Of a DNA stretch of 64,000 nucleotides, positions 51,765 through 61,105 are shown one piece after another; within the stretch, counting starts at the first letter, position 1, and every line of letters starts with the position of its first letter. The notes beneath the pieces are model-generated. The model worked only from the letters and a program-made list of their open reading frames with translations. It was not told the origin of the DNA and did no database searches. The DNA is from Rhizobium sp. P32RR-XVIII (lineage in GTDB: Bacteria > Pseudomonadota > Alphaproteobacteria > Rhizobiales > Rhizobiaceae). The DNA lies in NCBI RefSeq assembly GCF_012641395.1, contig NZ_JABAIH010000019.1, forward strand, positions 1-64,000. The letters are read 5' to 3'. Made by a program: the position numbers and the translations under genes.

Positions 51765-52163
51765 ATGTCAGCGTTCAGGCAGTCATTTAAGGTCGTTATC
51801 TTCCCGTTTCGAGCGGCCTGGTTCGTCATGTTGAGCGCCAATTTTATCATAGTGTCGGCTGTGGGCCTGTTTTTTGCGTCGTTCGTCGCATACGGCATCG
51901 CGCTAGTATTTTCATATGCGTTTCTCCCCACAGAATGGACGCAAGCGCTGTGGCAATGGGCAGCTGATCTCTACGCTCATTCGTCCTGGTTCAAAGCGGC
52001 CACGATCACATTCTTCGCGCTGGTGTTTTTACCAATCCTTCGCGTTTGGCCGGGGAGGGATCCGGTTACGGATGCAACTCGTGAACGCGAAATGACACGG
52101 CTGAACGAGGATTTGATCGCCGCTCGGCGGCAGGAAGAGCTACGAGCCAAACCTCGGGCATGA
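51765..52163 (+). CDS. Small membrane protein of the DNA-processing operon
   Basis: A 132-residue protein: MSAFRQSFKVVIFPFRAAWFVMLSANFIIVSAVGLFFASFVAYGIALVFSYAF, then a second span (FKAATITFFALVFLPILRVW) and a charged cytoplasmic tail (REREMTRLNEDLIAARRQEELRAK). GGAGAAGAGCGG precedes the ATG. It resembles no named T4SS subunit. It is first in the plus-strand operon with the VirC1-like gene and the relaxase. Confidence 0.6.
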   Translation: MSAFRQSFKVVIFPFRAAWFVMLSANFIIVSAVGLFFASFVAYGIALVFSYAFLPTEWTQALWQWAADLYAHSSWFKAATITFFALVFLPILRVWPGRDPVTDATREREMTRLNEDLIAARRQEELRAKPRA

Positions 52164-52279
52164 CGAGGGCAGGGCAGGTTCGTCCAGAGCGTGGCGGAGA
52201 TGTCCGCAATCTTTGGCCGCCACCACCGAACACCCTTCCTCCCAACAATAATACTCGATGCAAGATGGTGAAGAAGCTT

Positions 52280-53029
52280 ATGGCAGTTAAACCCCTTTCC
52301 CTCGCGATCTCGACGTTCAAGGGCGGTGCCGGTAAATCAACCCTGAACGTCAATCTCGCAGCCGAGTTCGCGCAGCAGGGACATCGAACGCTCCTGATAG
52401 ATTGCGACGAGCAGGAGTCATCGACGCGCTGGTACAATGTCTCGATGAAGCGCGGGCTGCTCCCGACAGACGGCACGTTGCTGCATCTGCGCGTCGCACC
52501 TGGCGACAGGTTTCGCGACCGGCTTGCGGACGCACCTGAAGCGGATATCCGTATCTATGACGTCGGCGGCTACGTGCATCAACGGGCTATCGAGGTTTAT
52601 CACGAGTGCGATGCGGTCCTTATTCCGATCATCCCGGAGCCGACCGCTGCCACGTCAGCAATCAAGGTGGCGACGATCCTGAAGGAAATATCGAAGAAGC
52701 GTGCGGCAGGGCCGATCCCCTATGCGGCCATCTGGAACTACGTCGACATGATCGCGCTCAAACACAACAGGTCACTTCCCGAGGTCCATGCGATCCTGAC
52801 CAGCGGCCGGATCCCGATGGTGGAGACGGTAATCCGGAAGAGCAACCATTTCAGTGATGTCGGAGCCGGTTTCGGCTCGCTCTATTCCAAACTGGCAAGT
52901 ATCGAGAACAATTCCTCGCTCACCCCATCGGCCAAGAGACGGGCATCCGAGAGCGTGCTCGATGCAATCGACCTCGTGAAGAAGATCAATAACGAGTTCA
53001 TCGGCCTTCTGCAGGCGGAAGCGGCATAA
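52280..53029 (+). CDS. VirC1/ParA-like ATPase of the relaxosome
   Basis: A 249-residue ParA-superfamily protein: MAVKPLSLAISTFKGGAGKSTLNVNLAAEFAQQGHRTLLIDCDEQESSTRWYN, with deviant Walker A KGGAGKST at about residues 14-21. It lies beside relaxase genes, not beside a ParB gene, like VirC1 of Ti plasmids, which brings the relaxase-DNA complex to the cell pole and VirD4. The start at 52280 has GAAGAAG before it; 52265 is possible. A weak, imperfect form of the conjugation box (AATACTCGATGCAA) ends just before 52265. Confidence 0.82.
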   Translation: MAVKPLSLAISTFKGGAGKSTLNVNLAAEFAQQGHRTLLIDCDEQESSTRWYNVSMKRGLLPTDGTLLHLRVAPGDRFRDRLADAPEADIRIYDVGGYVHQRAIEVYHECDAVLIPIIPEPTAATSAIKVATILKEISKKRAAGPIPYAAIWNYVDMIALKHNRSLPEVHAILTSGRIPMVETVIRKSNHFSDVGAGFGSLYSKLASIENNSSLTPSAKRRASESVLDAIDLVKKINNEFIGLLQAEAA

Positions 53030-53032
53030 ACA

Positions 53033-53419
53033 ATGTCGAGGGAGCGGACGCCGACCGGCAACATTCTTGCGCTTGCCCGGTCCAGAGAGGACCAGGCAAA
53101 GGAGGTGGAAGAGAGTGCCACGTCTTACATGCCGACGGATATCGACCTTGAGACGCTGATGCCAGATGAGGCTCTGGAAGCAGAAGCAGCGAGCCGCGAG
53201 CCTCAGGCGCGGCGGCAACCAGCCAAGACCCGAAATCCCGGTCCACTGCCACCGCAAGCGATCGCCACGGACGCTGAAACAAAGCGCAAGCGTATCTCTC
53301 TCTATCTCGACGACGACGTGCTGACCAAGATATTCCGCGTGTCGCTGGAGCGGCATGAACAGCTCTCTTCTGCAACACACCGGCTGATTTTAGAGGCGCT
53401 GAAGGCGAGGGGGCTGTAA
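53033..53419 (+). CDS. Ribbon-helix-helix-like relaxosome protein
   Basis: A 128-residue protein whose first 85 residues are charged and probably disordered. The C-terminal 45 residues (KRKRISLYLDDDVLTKIFRVSLERHEQLSSATHRLILEALKARG) read as a ribbon-helix-helix: a strand RISLYL followed by two helices. Such proteins bind oriT DNA and help the relaxase. It begins three bases after the VirC1-like gene and is probably functionally comparable to VirC2, though the sequence similarity is not evident. Confidence 0.7.
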   Translation: MSRERTPTGNILALARSREDQAKEVEESATSYMPTDIDLETLMPDEALEAEAASREPQARRQPAKTRNPGPLPPQAIATDAETKRKRISLYLDDDVLTKIFRVSLERHEQLSSATHRLILEALKARGL

Positions 53420-53423
53420 TCAG

Positions 53424-53816
53424 ATGCGTGAGCCCGCCGTGATGTTCCGCCTCCCCGTTCACATTCTGAGCAATCTCGAGGCCGTGTCTCGCAGGCTCGA
53501 TGTCTCTGTGAACATCGTCGCCAAGCTCATCGTCACCAGAGAGGTGATGCACATCCCTGCGATGCTCGAGGAACATGACCGTCAGTTGGCAAACATCCAC
53601 CAGTTCCTGCGAGAACTTGCTTTTCGAAACGAGGAGTTCCTTTCCGATGGAGACGTTCGTGCTGCAAGCGCAAAAGCGATAGTGCAGCAGCTCGAGAACG
53701 TCATGGGTGCGCTCGATGCTATCAGAGACGCAGCCTACGTCCGGCCCTCTACCTTTATCGCCGATTTGATCAGGAACCATGATGACCGACATGTCCAAAA
53801 GTCGCTTCGCGTCTAG
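53424..53816 (+). CDS. Second DNA-binding accessory protein of the relaxosome
   Basis: A 130-residue protein: MREPAVMFRLPVHILSNLEAVSRRLDVSVNIVAKLIVTREV at the start could be another ribbon-helix-helix (strand VMFRLP, two helices), followed by long helices (HDRQLANIHQFLRELAFRNEEFL, AKAIVQQLENVMGALDAI) as in MobC-type accessory proteins. It starts four bases after its neighbour, and its end overlaps the relaxase start by 38 bases, so all three are coupled. Confidence 0.65.
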   Translation: MREPAVMFRLPVHILSNLEAVSRRLDVSVNIVAKLIVTREVMHIPAMLEEHDRQLANIHQFLRELAFRNEEFLSDGDVRAASAKAIVQQLENVMGALDAIRDAAYVRPSTFIADLIRNHDDRHVQKSLRV

Positions 53817-55797
53817 GTCTGAGGGCCGCCGGCTGCCGAGCTACTTCGAGCTTATAAAAGACGAACTCCGGCGACGAGGCGGCGGTGGAAGCGGCGCCGC
53901 AAAGAGACCATCGTCGGCCAAGGCGGTTCCGCGCGCCGGCAAACATCCCGGCGCTGCCTCGGCTTTCAGTCGTGCTTCCGGCAACAATGCGGTTGTCGTC
54001 AAAATCCTGTCTTATGGGGCGGGCGCGGCTTCAGCGCGCAACGTGCTCGTCTATCAGAGCAAGGAAGAGAAAGCGCACGACCAGGATGGCCGCGAGGTTA
54101 CCGATCTGCGAGACGCTGTGCGCTCCTGGGAGCGGGAGTTCGGCAACCGGAAAGGCAGTCAGGATATTCTTCGCCTGACCTACGAACTGGAGAATGCCAA
54201 CCGCGACGATATCGCTCGTGGTCTTGCTTCTCTCGCGGAAGATGGTTTCCGCGAGCCCGCGGACACAGATCGGACCTACGCGTTCAGCGTCAGTGAAGGC
54301 GTGAAGGGAGGAACCCGTCTGCATTTTGCTTTGGTCATCGCTCACGAGAAGAAAGACAGGTCGGATCGAAGCAGCGCGAACCGGGTTCCTGCGGAGATAG
54401 AGAATGTGCGTGCGATCGACGATCGACTGGACAGGGCTCTGCGTGACGCCGGGATCACTCCGACCTCGCGCTATTCGGCGGAGTTTTCCTCTGGACCCAA
54501 AGGCCTGACGGCAACCCTGCATGCGATGCAACGGGCAGGAGCGGAGGTCACAATTTCTACAAAGGCACGCATCGAGGAGCGCCCTGGCAGGAGTGGCCGT
54601 TATGAACTCGGCGAGGTGCGGCGCGAAGTCACGACCAGGGACCACAAGGAACTAACCGCGGAAGGCAGGACGGTTGGGGTTCTCATGCAAACCCGCCAAC
54701 CGCGGGATTTCATGCACCTTTTGCTCTCAGGACCAGCCAATGTGGATCGCAGCCAATTCATCCTCGCTGGCCGAGATTTCCTGCGGGAGCAATTCGCGGG
54801 GCATCGTTATGCCTATGCTGTCCACAATCGTCACGATCTTGAAAAGCACCCGCACCTGCATGTGATCGTCGCGCTGCGCCATGCCAACGGAAGGACGCTC
54901 AACCCCAACATCCGCGACTTTACCGAATGGCGTGTCCGCTTTGCCGAAAAGGCGCGAGAGCGCGGTATCCCGATCGATCGTCAGAAGCGCATTGAGCGCG
55001 CCGGTCCACCGCCGGTGAAACGATGGGAATGGGAGATGTTCCGGCGGATGGGCGCAACGGCTCCGGGCAACGTCGTTGATAAGGTCATGGCGAGGGTGCG
55101 TGACACTCCGAGCGCACCAAAGCGCCAGGATGCTCGGAGCCGGCTCGTACAGAGTCAGCGGTCCGTCGGACGTGTCATCGAGATGCTGGAGAAAATCGCA
55201 AAAGATCGATCGGCCCCCAGCACCGCACGCGAACTTAGTCACGATCTGTCCGTGGGGCTTCGTCGCGAATACCAACGGCTCGAAACAGCGGTTCAACAAG
55301 GCCGCGATCCCATACGAGAGAAAGGCGAAGAGCACATGCTACGATCCACCCCCATTAGTGCCGCGCAGGCAAGGGCGGCGAAGGAAACGCTCGCGAACAC
55401 GGCTTTGAGCGTTGCTGCCAAGATCGCCAATCCGTCTGATCGGTTGATCTTCGAACAAGCGACAAAGATCATCGGCAAGGTGGTTGGGCTGCAACTCGAT
55501 TCCCGCGTCGCGAAAAATCGGGATCGGGCGGAGGCTGGCAAGGACAAGCGCACTTCGGATAGCTTGGACACGAAGTCGGCGACCGGGCGCGACCATGTTG
55601 CGGAGCAGGGCGTCGTCAACAAGAGTTCGAGCAACCGTGCTGTTGATCAGCCGCGCGTAGCCCGTTCAAATGCTGAGCATGATAGCTCGGAAAAAGATCG
55701 ATCAGACCGTCAGAGAAACCAACAGCGCGATCGCGAGATACCGAAATCGATCAAGCTGCGCCCGCCGCAGGAAAAGGATCGGGACCGCGGTCGGTAA
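53779..55797 (+). CDS. Relaxase (mobilisation nuclease)
   Basis: A 672-residue protein. The family hallmark is RYAYAVHNRHDLEKHPHLHVIVALR at about residues 343-367, containing the His triad of metal-binding relaxases (H-x-D-x-x-x-x-H-x-H type). The nucleophilic Tyr should lie in the first part (YGAGAASARNVLVYQS near residues 79-93 is a candidate). The tail of about 250 residues is highly charged and may carry the secretion signal. It nicks oriT and travels with the strand to the recipient. GGA before 53779 supports that start. It ends the operon that begins at 51765. Confidence 0.88.
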   Translation: MMTDMSKSRFASRSEGRRLPSYFELIKDELRRRGGGGSGAAKRPSSAKAVPRAGKHPGAASAFSRASGNNAVVVKILSYGAGAASARNVLVYQSKEEKAHDQDGREVTDLRDAVRSWEREFGNRKGSQDILRLTYELENANRDDIARGLASLAEDGFREPADTDRTYAFSVSEGVKGGTRLHFALVIAHEKKDRSDRSSANRVPAEIENVRAIDDRLDRALRDAGITPTSRYSAEFSSGPKGLTATLHAMQRAGAEVTISTKARIEERPGRSGRYELGEVRREVTTRDHKELTAEGRTVGVLMQTRQPRDFMHLLLSGPANVDRSQFILAGRDFLREQFAGHRYAYAVHNRHDLEKHPHLHVIVALRHANGRTLNPNIRDFTEWRVRFAEKARERGIPIDRQKRIERAGPPPVKRWEWEMFRRMGATAPGNVVDKVMARVRDTPSAPKRQDARSRLVQSQRSVGRVIEMLEKIAKDRSAPSTARELSHDLSVGLRREYQRLETAVQQGRDPIREKGEEHMLRSTPISAAQARAAKETLANTALSVAAKIANPSDRLIFEQATKIIGKVVGLQLDSRVAKNRDRAEAGKDKRTSDSLDTKSATGRDHVAEQGVVNKSSSNRAVDQPRVARSNAEHDSSEKDRSDRQRNQQRDREIPKSIKLRPPQEKDRDRGR

Positions 55798-55865
55798 CCG
55801 AAAAAGGCGAAACTGCATCAACGAGAAAGGCTTCACCAGCCTTCATCTCGACTACAGGAACCCGC

Positions 55866-56450
55866 TTACTCTAGATCCAAGGCATGCTTGATCATCGTCT
55901 TAAGCCAACCCACTGTCGCTGGCCGGCTGATGTTGGAGGGCGCGCGGGCGCTTAATCCTGGATAGAAAATTTCCGTGAGACCCGGCGTGTCCGGGCTGGT
56001 TAGGGGGGCGTCTGCTTTCCGCACCAAGACCGTCCTATTGAGATCGGCCTCGTACCATTCCGTCAGTTTCGTTATCAGATCGAGTTCAGCTCTGCTGTGC
56101 GAACGCTGGCGCTGTTTGAGGTCCGATGTACAGGCTGCGTCTATCCAGAAGTCGGGTAGGGCGCCCGATACCTTCAGAAGATCGTCGAGCAGCCGTGTCA
56201 GCGTCGCGCTATCGATACTGACACGCGTGTCGAATGGTCGACTTGAACGGCGGGAAATAAATCCAAAACGAACATCGAGGTCACGCATGTCCTGAAGCAT
56301 GGCCACGAAATCAGCATCGATATCGCCGAGTGTCTGGTCTTCGAACTGCGGCTTCTGCCTCAGCAGGATGTCGTCACGCTCAAAAATGACCAAGCCAGTT
56401 GAACCCACTTGCCTGCGGATGCAATGCTCGTCGAATACGTCAGAATCCAT
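55866..56450 (-). CDS. HAD-like protein with altered active-site motif
   Basis: A 194-residue protein starting MDSDVFDEHCIRRQVGSTGLVIFERDDILLRQKPQFEDQ. GLVIFERDDIL occupies the position of the HAD motif DxDG-x-[LV] but has Glu where the nucleophilic Asp should be. QDMRDLDVRFGFISRRSSRPF looks like motif II (Ser/Thr strand), and LLKVSGALPDFWIDAA follows. The family of D,D-heptose/histidinol phosphatases is the nearest that I can name. With the first Asp replaced, phosphatase activity is doubtful. It lies tail to tail with the relaxase gene. Confidence 0.5.
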   Translation of the reverse strand: MDSDVFDEHCIRRQVGSTGLVIFERDDILLRQKPQFEDQTLGDIDADFVAMLQDMRDLDVRFGFISRRSSRPFDTRVSIDSATLTRLLDDLLKVSGALPDFWIDAACTSDLKQRQRSHSRAELDLITKLTEWYEADLNRTVLVRKADAPLTSPDTPGLTEIFYPGLSARAPSNISRPATVGWLKTMIKHALDLE

Positions 56451-56753
56451 AGCTGCTTTCAAAGCTGAAATAGCTTCCCCTGTGCGCTGTCGATTGCGAT
56501 GTGTGTCCGTTCAGAATAAGCGCTAAGGCTCTGCTTCCACTGGAGCCGCGCCTTGCATGAAAATGACATTTGGTAACTACGGTGCTTACCGCAGATTGCA
56601 TGAGGGAACGCGAATCCTAGCGAAACCAAACGAAATGCTGGTCGCAAGGTATTGATTTTGAACGAAAAGGTTTTTCTTGGACGCGTGCGGGACGAGAGGA
56701 AGGCCCGCTCTGCTTGTTCGGTTATGAGGAGAATTCCTTGCAGTCCTCGTACT

Positions 56754-57761
56754 CTAACCTCGTCGTGACAGAAAACGCTTCAGGCTCCAACCTGCGAGCA
56801 AAATGTACGGAGGCATCACGAGTGAATAATGACCGCAGTTAAGCTCCAGGACGTTTGGCGTCGCCCCGGCTCCGTGTAGTTTTTCGATAAAGCGTTTTGA
56901 TAGCCCGGGTAACACCACCTTGTCTCTGGTCGCGATCACCACGTGAAGAGCAAGGTCGGGCCGCGCCAATTTATGCGCGTAGTTCTCCAAATCCAGCGGC
57001 CCCCACGCCCTACGAAGATCGGTGATCTCGATCGCACGCTCCAGGCCATCACGTATCGCCCGGGTCGCACGGCCCGTCCAAACCATGTCAGCGAGGCTAC
57101 CCGCCGTCAAAAACAAGGACGCCTTTGTTACGGCCGGTTCATGTGCCGCGATCAATCCCGCAACCCAGGAGCCAAGGCTCATGCCGAGAACCGAGATCTC
57201 TGGATACCCTTCGCTTTTCAGCCAGCGGATGAGCTTTCGCCCGTCCCATACGGCCTGCCTTACAGACTGGATCGTTCGGCCGAGATTCGCGCTGAGCATG
57301 TCCTCGGCATAGAGCGAGCCAGGACGGCTTCGCTCGAAATGATAGGGCATAGCGATCTCGACGGTCGTAATCCCACGCCGCGAAAAGAACTTGGCGATCT
57401 GATGATTTCGGCGGCTGGCATTCCAGTGATGGAAGATTACCAATGCTTGATTGCGCGAGCCGCTTTCGGTTACCTTCGCCCAAACAAAGTTATTCTCTTC
57501 GACGCCCGTTGAAATGTCCGAAGGGTATTTCAACCACCCATCTTGTATCTGAAAGCCATCATCGCTCTCGCTCGGTTCGTCATAAAAGCTTGAATCAGCC
57601 AGAGCCTGGTCGGCAAGGGCACAAAACTCCTCAATAGTTCCTACCACCTTCTCACCCGGGAACGCGAGACAGCTGTCGAGCACGATGGCTGTCGCTTTCT
57701 TCGCTTCCTCGCCACGCCGCGCCCGGTGCTCGTCCCACTGATCAATCCATTTATGATACAC
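56754..57761 (-). CDS. Alpha/beta hydrolase next to the HTH-membrane protein
   Basis: A 335-residue protein from a GTG at 57761, which overlaps the end of the upstream gene by 11 bases and has GGAAAG before it. The core shows ALVIFHHWNASRRN (oxyanion region), ISVLGMSLGSWVAGLIAAHEP (nucleophile elbow G-x-S-x-G, Ser) and LELNCGHYSL (catalytic His). I recall an alpha/beta hydrolase called RcgR, an inhibitor of plasmid transfer in rhizobia, encoded next to RcgA; this gene fits that description by fold, order and location, but I could not verify identity. A substrate such as an acyl-homoserine lactone is speculation. Confidence 0.65.
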   Translation of the reverse strand: MYHKWIDQWDEHRARRGEEAKKATAIVLDSCLAFPGEKVVGTIEEFCALADQALADSSFYDEPSESDDGFQIQDGWLKYPSDISTGVEENNFVWAKVTESGSRNQALVIFHHWNASRRNHQIAKFFSRRGITTVEIAMPYHFERSRPGSLYAEDMLSANLGRTIQSVRQAVWDGRKLIRWLKSEGYPEISVLGMSLGSWVAGLIAAHEPAVTKASLFLTAGSLADMVWTGRATRAIRDGLERAIEITDLRRAWGPLDLENYAHKLARPDLALHVVIATRDKVVLPGLSKRFIEKLHGAGATPNVLELNCGHYSLVMPPYILLAGWSLKRFLSRRG

Positions 57762-59364
57762 TCTGGTTGCTTTCCAATTCGGTCTGCCGCCGTTGCCCGA
57801 ATTCTGGATCAAAGAGGCCATATACTGCGAGCAAAACACTAATGCCGAGGAAGATCGAAAAGCCGTCAAAGACGTCGATGAACAGATAGCTAGCAAAGAG
57901 CAGACCTACGACCGCTGACATCTTCCACAAAGTCACACGGAACTCCTTTCTGAAAGCCAAGCGAAGAAGACCGTATACAAAAACGACACAAGCCGAAATG
58001 GCGACAAGCAGGCTGCTGTAATGCGTTGGCATTCGATAGCCCAAGCTCTGGCTACGATCAGGGTGGCCTTCGAGAACGGAAGACATATCGTGAATTATCC
58101 AGGTCAGGACGTCTTCTCCATTCGAACTCAAGTATGCACTTTGAATCTTCATGCATACGGCGACGAGAACACCGAGGACGGTGCAGCGGAAAATACCCCG
58201 CAGGATCCTAAGGCGGATTTCCGCTCGTTCGTGCCAATGCGCTACGTCTGGCTGCGCCTTTACGTCTCCTTCGATTTTCCAAAGATCATGGACAATCGTA
58301 TGAAGCAAAATCAGGCCGGCGAAAAAGAGATAAAAGCAAAGGCTCATGTAGAAGTAGGAAAGCGCGGTGAATACGATCTCGACTGGTACCGATATGAGAT
58401 CAGGTTGCACAATCGCTATCGTGCCCCAACTGATCGCGTAATCGCCGCTTCCCTCCAGCAGGGGGATGACGCACACGCCGATCCATTGAAGAAGACCAGC
58501 TACCAGGATGCAGATCAGGAAAACTGCCCAATACGAATATGAATAAGCGCAAACATTGCTCGCCCAGGCTTTGCCGCTTTCTGAGCTATCGGCCTGTGCT
58601 ACCAGGCGTAATCGTGCGTTCTGTTTCCAAAAGGCCAGCAGCTCAATCACGACTACGAAAAATAGCGGCAGGAGTACCATGAAGAGAAGGGTCCAGTTTG
58701 GTGCCCATAGGAAACCGACTTCCTTAACGACGCCGTCCGGCCGCCTATACGTGATGCTAGCGATCCCGACGATGTACGACAAAAACCCTAGGGCAGAAGC
58801 ACCGGCGAAAATTGATGCCGGAAGGTTCAAAGAGGATCCACGACTGAAGAGCGCTTCCGATCTTTCCGCTAGGCTGAAGCGTTGTCTTTCCCGGGAAACT
58901 TCACTGTCTTGTGCGATACCGCCTGCAGGTTGGCTTTCATCATCAGCTGTCACAGATGGCGGCGCCTCTGAAACGACCGATACCGTGCTTCTTACCGCTT
59001 TCTTTGAATCTCGCCTTTTGGCGATTAGCCTCGATTGCGCCGCGCTGAGCTCCATGAGCCATTCGCTCGTCGCTTCCGGATCGTCGCAGCCATAGATCCG
59101 TGCAAGCCAGCGAATGTTGGAAGCACTGATCCCCTTATCGTTTTCTTGAAACCAGAGCTGAACTGTTCGCAAATCGACGCCGAGCCGGTTGGAGTCGATC
59201 TGTGATATTGCCTCAGCCAACAATTCCGGCGTCCATGGGCCTTGCGGAAACCCGTCTCGACCCAAAGGCCGGCCCGCGCCGACTGCGGCTAACTGCCTGA
59301 AGAGTTCTTTGAAATCGCGTCCGTCCTTCGGAGGGGGGACAAAAATTTTCCCGTTTTTTTCCAA
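57751..59364 (-). CDS. HTH-plus-membrane protein, possible RcgA-like regulator
   Basis: A 537-residue protein from a TTG at 59364 (no upstream ATG fits). The first 110 residues look like a helix-turn-helix region (LLAEAISQIDSNRLGVDLRTVQLWFQENDKGISASNIRWLARIYGCDDPEATSEWL), a charged linker follows, then about eight hydrophobic spans (for example FAGASALGFLSYIVGIASI, LLFMVLLPLFFVVVIELLAFW, YWAVFLICILVAGLLQWIGVCVIPLL). A DNA-binding-like head fused to a membrane domain next to an alpha/beta hydrolase agrees with the RcgA/RcgR pair that controls rhizobial plasmid conjugation, as far as I recall. Confidence 0.6.
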   Translation of the reverse strand: MEKNGKIFVPPPKDGRDFKELFRQLAAVGAGRPLGRDGFPQGPWTPELLAEAISQIDSNRLGVDLRTVQLWFQENDKGISASNIRWLARIYGCDDPEATSEWLMELSAAQSRLIAKRRDSKKAVRSTVSVVSEAPPSVTADDESQPAGGIAQDSEVSRERQRFSLAERSEALFSRGSSLNLPASIFAGASALGFLSYIVGIASITYRRPDGVVKEVGFLWAPNWTLLFMVLLPLFFVVVIELLAFWKQNARLRLVAQADSSESGKAWASNVCAYSYSYWAVFLICILVAGLLQWIGVCVIPLLEGSGDYAISWGTIAIVQPDLISVPVEIVFTALSYFYMSLCFYLFFAGLILLHTIVHDLWKIEGDVKAQPDVAHWHERAEIRLRILRGIFRCTVLGVLVAVCMKIQSAYLSSNGEDVLTWIIHDMSSVLEGHPDRSQSLGYRMPTHYSSLLVAISACVVFVYGLLRLAFRKEFRVTLWKMSAVVGLLFASYLFIDVFDGFSIFLGISVLLAVYGLFDPEFGQRRQTELESNQSVS

Positions 59365-59978
59365 TGGCTCAAATGCTCAAATTTGGTTTCTTTTATTGAC
59401 CCGAGAGGTCACATCACCGCGATCTTGATGCGGTTAATCTACCTGGAGTATATTCGTCTCTTTCCGATTGATAAAGAAATTAAATCTTTCCTCAAAAGGA
59501 GAAGCCGTAAAAGTTACGTGTAGTTTCAATAGGCATGAAGGTTTCGAACATCACGACGCGCGCGCTTCGCTCGCAGGGGTGGGGAACGGGCTAGCGTTGC
59601 AAGGTACAAGCATAGATTGCAAAAATCGCATAATGTAGTTTATGGAACCGGCTATTGCCCGGCCTTGGCTCGGACGCCAGGGACGAGCACGAGATTCTAG
59701 ATGGTCGGTTGTCAAGCTGGAGTGACCACACGGCCTTCCCACCCGATCCGCTTCAGAGAAGCCGCAAACTCAAAAACGACCTGTCTTTAAGGTGAAACGG
59801 ATAGCGGGAGCACTGTTCCATCACGCAAAGGGGACTAACCCTCCTCGGTCCTTGATAGGAGCGTGCTGCTTTGACCTGCATCAACGACGCCTTCCCTGTC
59901 GGCAGATAACGTCAGAATGTCGCCATCGGCCAAATAATTCAATGATGCCGGCCTCGAGACGACAAGGAGGATAGCAGG
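59365..59978. other. 614-bp intergenic region
   Basis: Contains the leader of the minus-strand gene starting at 59364 (an A/T-rich stretch at 59400-59520 is the likely promoter area) and, at the right, the strong AAGGAGG of the gene at 59979. No other gene can be supported. Confidence 0.4.
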
Positions 59979-60293
59979 ATGAACCATGTAGTCACCACCG
60001 CTCACCACACGCACACTCCCATGTCTGCGGCTCGGCGCGCGCCGATTCCTTGTGCCAGGACAAGGGAAGCGGACATCTTGCTCGAGCGGGCAGACAATGA
60101 CCACTGGGTCGTGACAATGATTTCGCCGCGGGCGCTAAGCTGGGCAACCAGCGAACTATGCTGCGCCCTGCGCTCCTGCTTCGCCGGAAGCATGTGTCTG
60201 GATTTGATGAGCGCCGACCGCCTCTTGAAGCAGGCGCACGCACAAGGTTTTAGGACAGAATTCGTCGGGCTTGGCGGGAAGGATGTCTTCTAG
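59979..60293 (+). CDS. Small hypothetical protein, 104 residues
   Basis: AAGGAGG eight bases before the ATG makes translation likely. The C-terminal 70 residues (ADILLERADNDHWVVTMISPRALSWATSELCCALRSCFAGSMCLDLMSADRLLKQAHAQGFRTEFVGLGGKDVF) look like a compact alpha/beta domain and recall small conserved rhizobial proteins of unknown role. The N-terminal 30 residues are less ordered. No partner gene is close on the same strand. Confidence 0.5.
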   Translation: MNHVVTTAHHTHTPMSAARRAPIPCARTREADILLERADNDHWVVTMISPRALSWATSELCCALRSCFAGSMCLDLMSADRLLKQAHAQGFRTEFVGLGGKDVF

Positions 60294-60581
60294 CTATCGG
60301 CGGCGGGGGCCGATCGAGACGGTGTCGATGGAACAATTGGAACTGCGAGCGCTCCATCTACCGCCAGCCGAGCCCCTCCATCGGACATGTCCTTGATGAT
60401 ACAGTCCAGCACGCTTGCGCCGCCGCGGACACCGGAGCTGGCTTTTAATTCTCCGCATTCCGCGCGCAGAGGCAGTAGACGCAGGGCTTTTTCGCACTTT
60501 TGCGATCGAGCGCGGTGTCCCTGCCCACTTTGAGTGGGTTGGTCGCATTGTGCTTATGTGGCGTGTGCAAGGAGACAGATA

Positions 60582-60773
60582 GTGAATATTCGACCGATCC
60601 CAGTCACCGACCGAAGACCAGAAACTCCGTCGATACCGGGCAAGTATGCCAAGCCAAATGCCCTACGCAATGCGCAGGTCCTGCCGCCTCATAATGTTGA
60701 CCTGACACTGGAGCCGACAACACTGGAACAGGTTCGCGCTCCCAAATGTCCCAAAACAAATCCCGTGACTTAA
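60582..60773 (+). CDS. Very small hypothetical protein, 63 residues
   Basis: From a GTG with AAGGAG upstream: VNIRPIPVTDRRPETPSIPGKYAKPNALRNAQVLPPHNVDLTLEPTTLEQVRAPKCPKTNPVT (first residue Met in the product). It is proline-rich with no predicted domain. The good ribosome binding site is the main support. It may equally be a remnant. Confidence 0.35.
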   Translation: MNIRPIPVTDRRPETPSIPGKYAKPNALRNAQVLPPHNVDLTLEPTTLEQVRAPKCPKTNPVT

Positions 60774-61105
60774 GTTGTCAGGACCTTAACTTCGCCAAAA
60801 ATGTCTCGTCGCCGGATTGCTTGCGCAACTGTGTCAACGGCGGAGTAGAGGTCGGCGCTTGGGCGGCGTAAAACCAGGCGGTGAGATCGGTCGGGTACTT
60901 GGTCATACCGCTGACTATCACCGCTATCTTCATCAACCGTTAAGGCGGCGACTCTTCCCACGCGCCTAAAAAGGCCTGGAGGTGGCCCGGCTCCCTCCCC
61001 ACCAAGGCTCGCTTGGCGTTGTGGACCGCCCAGTGCCCGTTCTACCGTCCGTTTTGGGACTGGTCACGTTCATGATTTCGGATTGTTGCAGTTCAAAATC
61101 GCGGC
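60774..61105. other. 332-bp stretch before the groEL end
   Basis: No gene is supported. A minus-strand frame at 60961-60770 lacks a ribosome binding site and a family resemblance. I do not see a classical terminator for groEL here. Confidence 0.4.

Noticed and set aside
52249..52263. Sixth conjugation box before the VirC1-like gene
   Set aside because: AATACTCGATGCAA keeps only part of each arm and has a shorter spacing; it is noted as weak and not annotated.
30000..55800. Search for tra boxes, vir boxes and LuxR/LuxI genes
   Set aside because: No ACGTGCAGATCTGCACGT-like tra box, no TNCAATTGAAAY-like vir box and no LuxR/LuxI-type protein could be found, so classical quorum-sensing or VirA/VirG control is not supported.
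60770..60961. Minus-strand frame of 63 codons
   Set aside because: No ribosome binding site and no recognisable domain.
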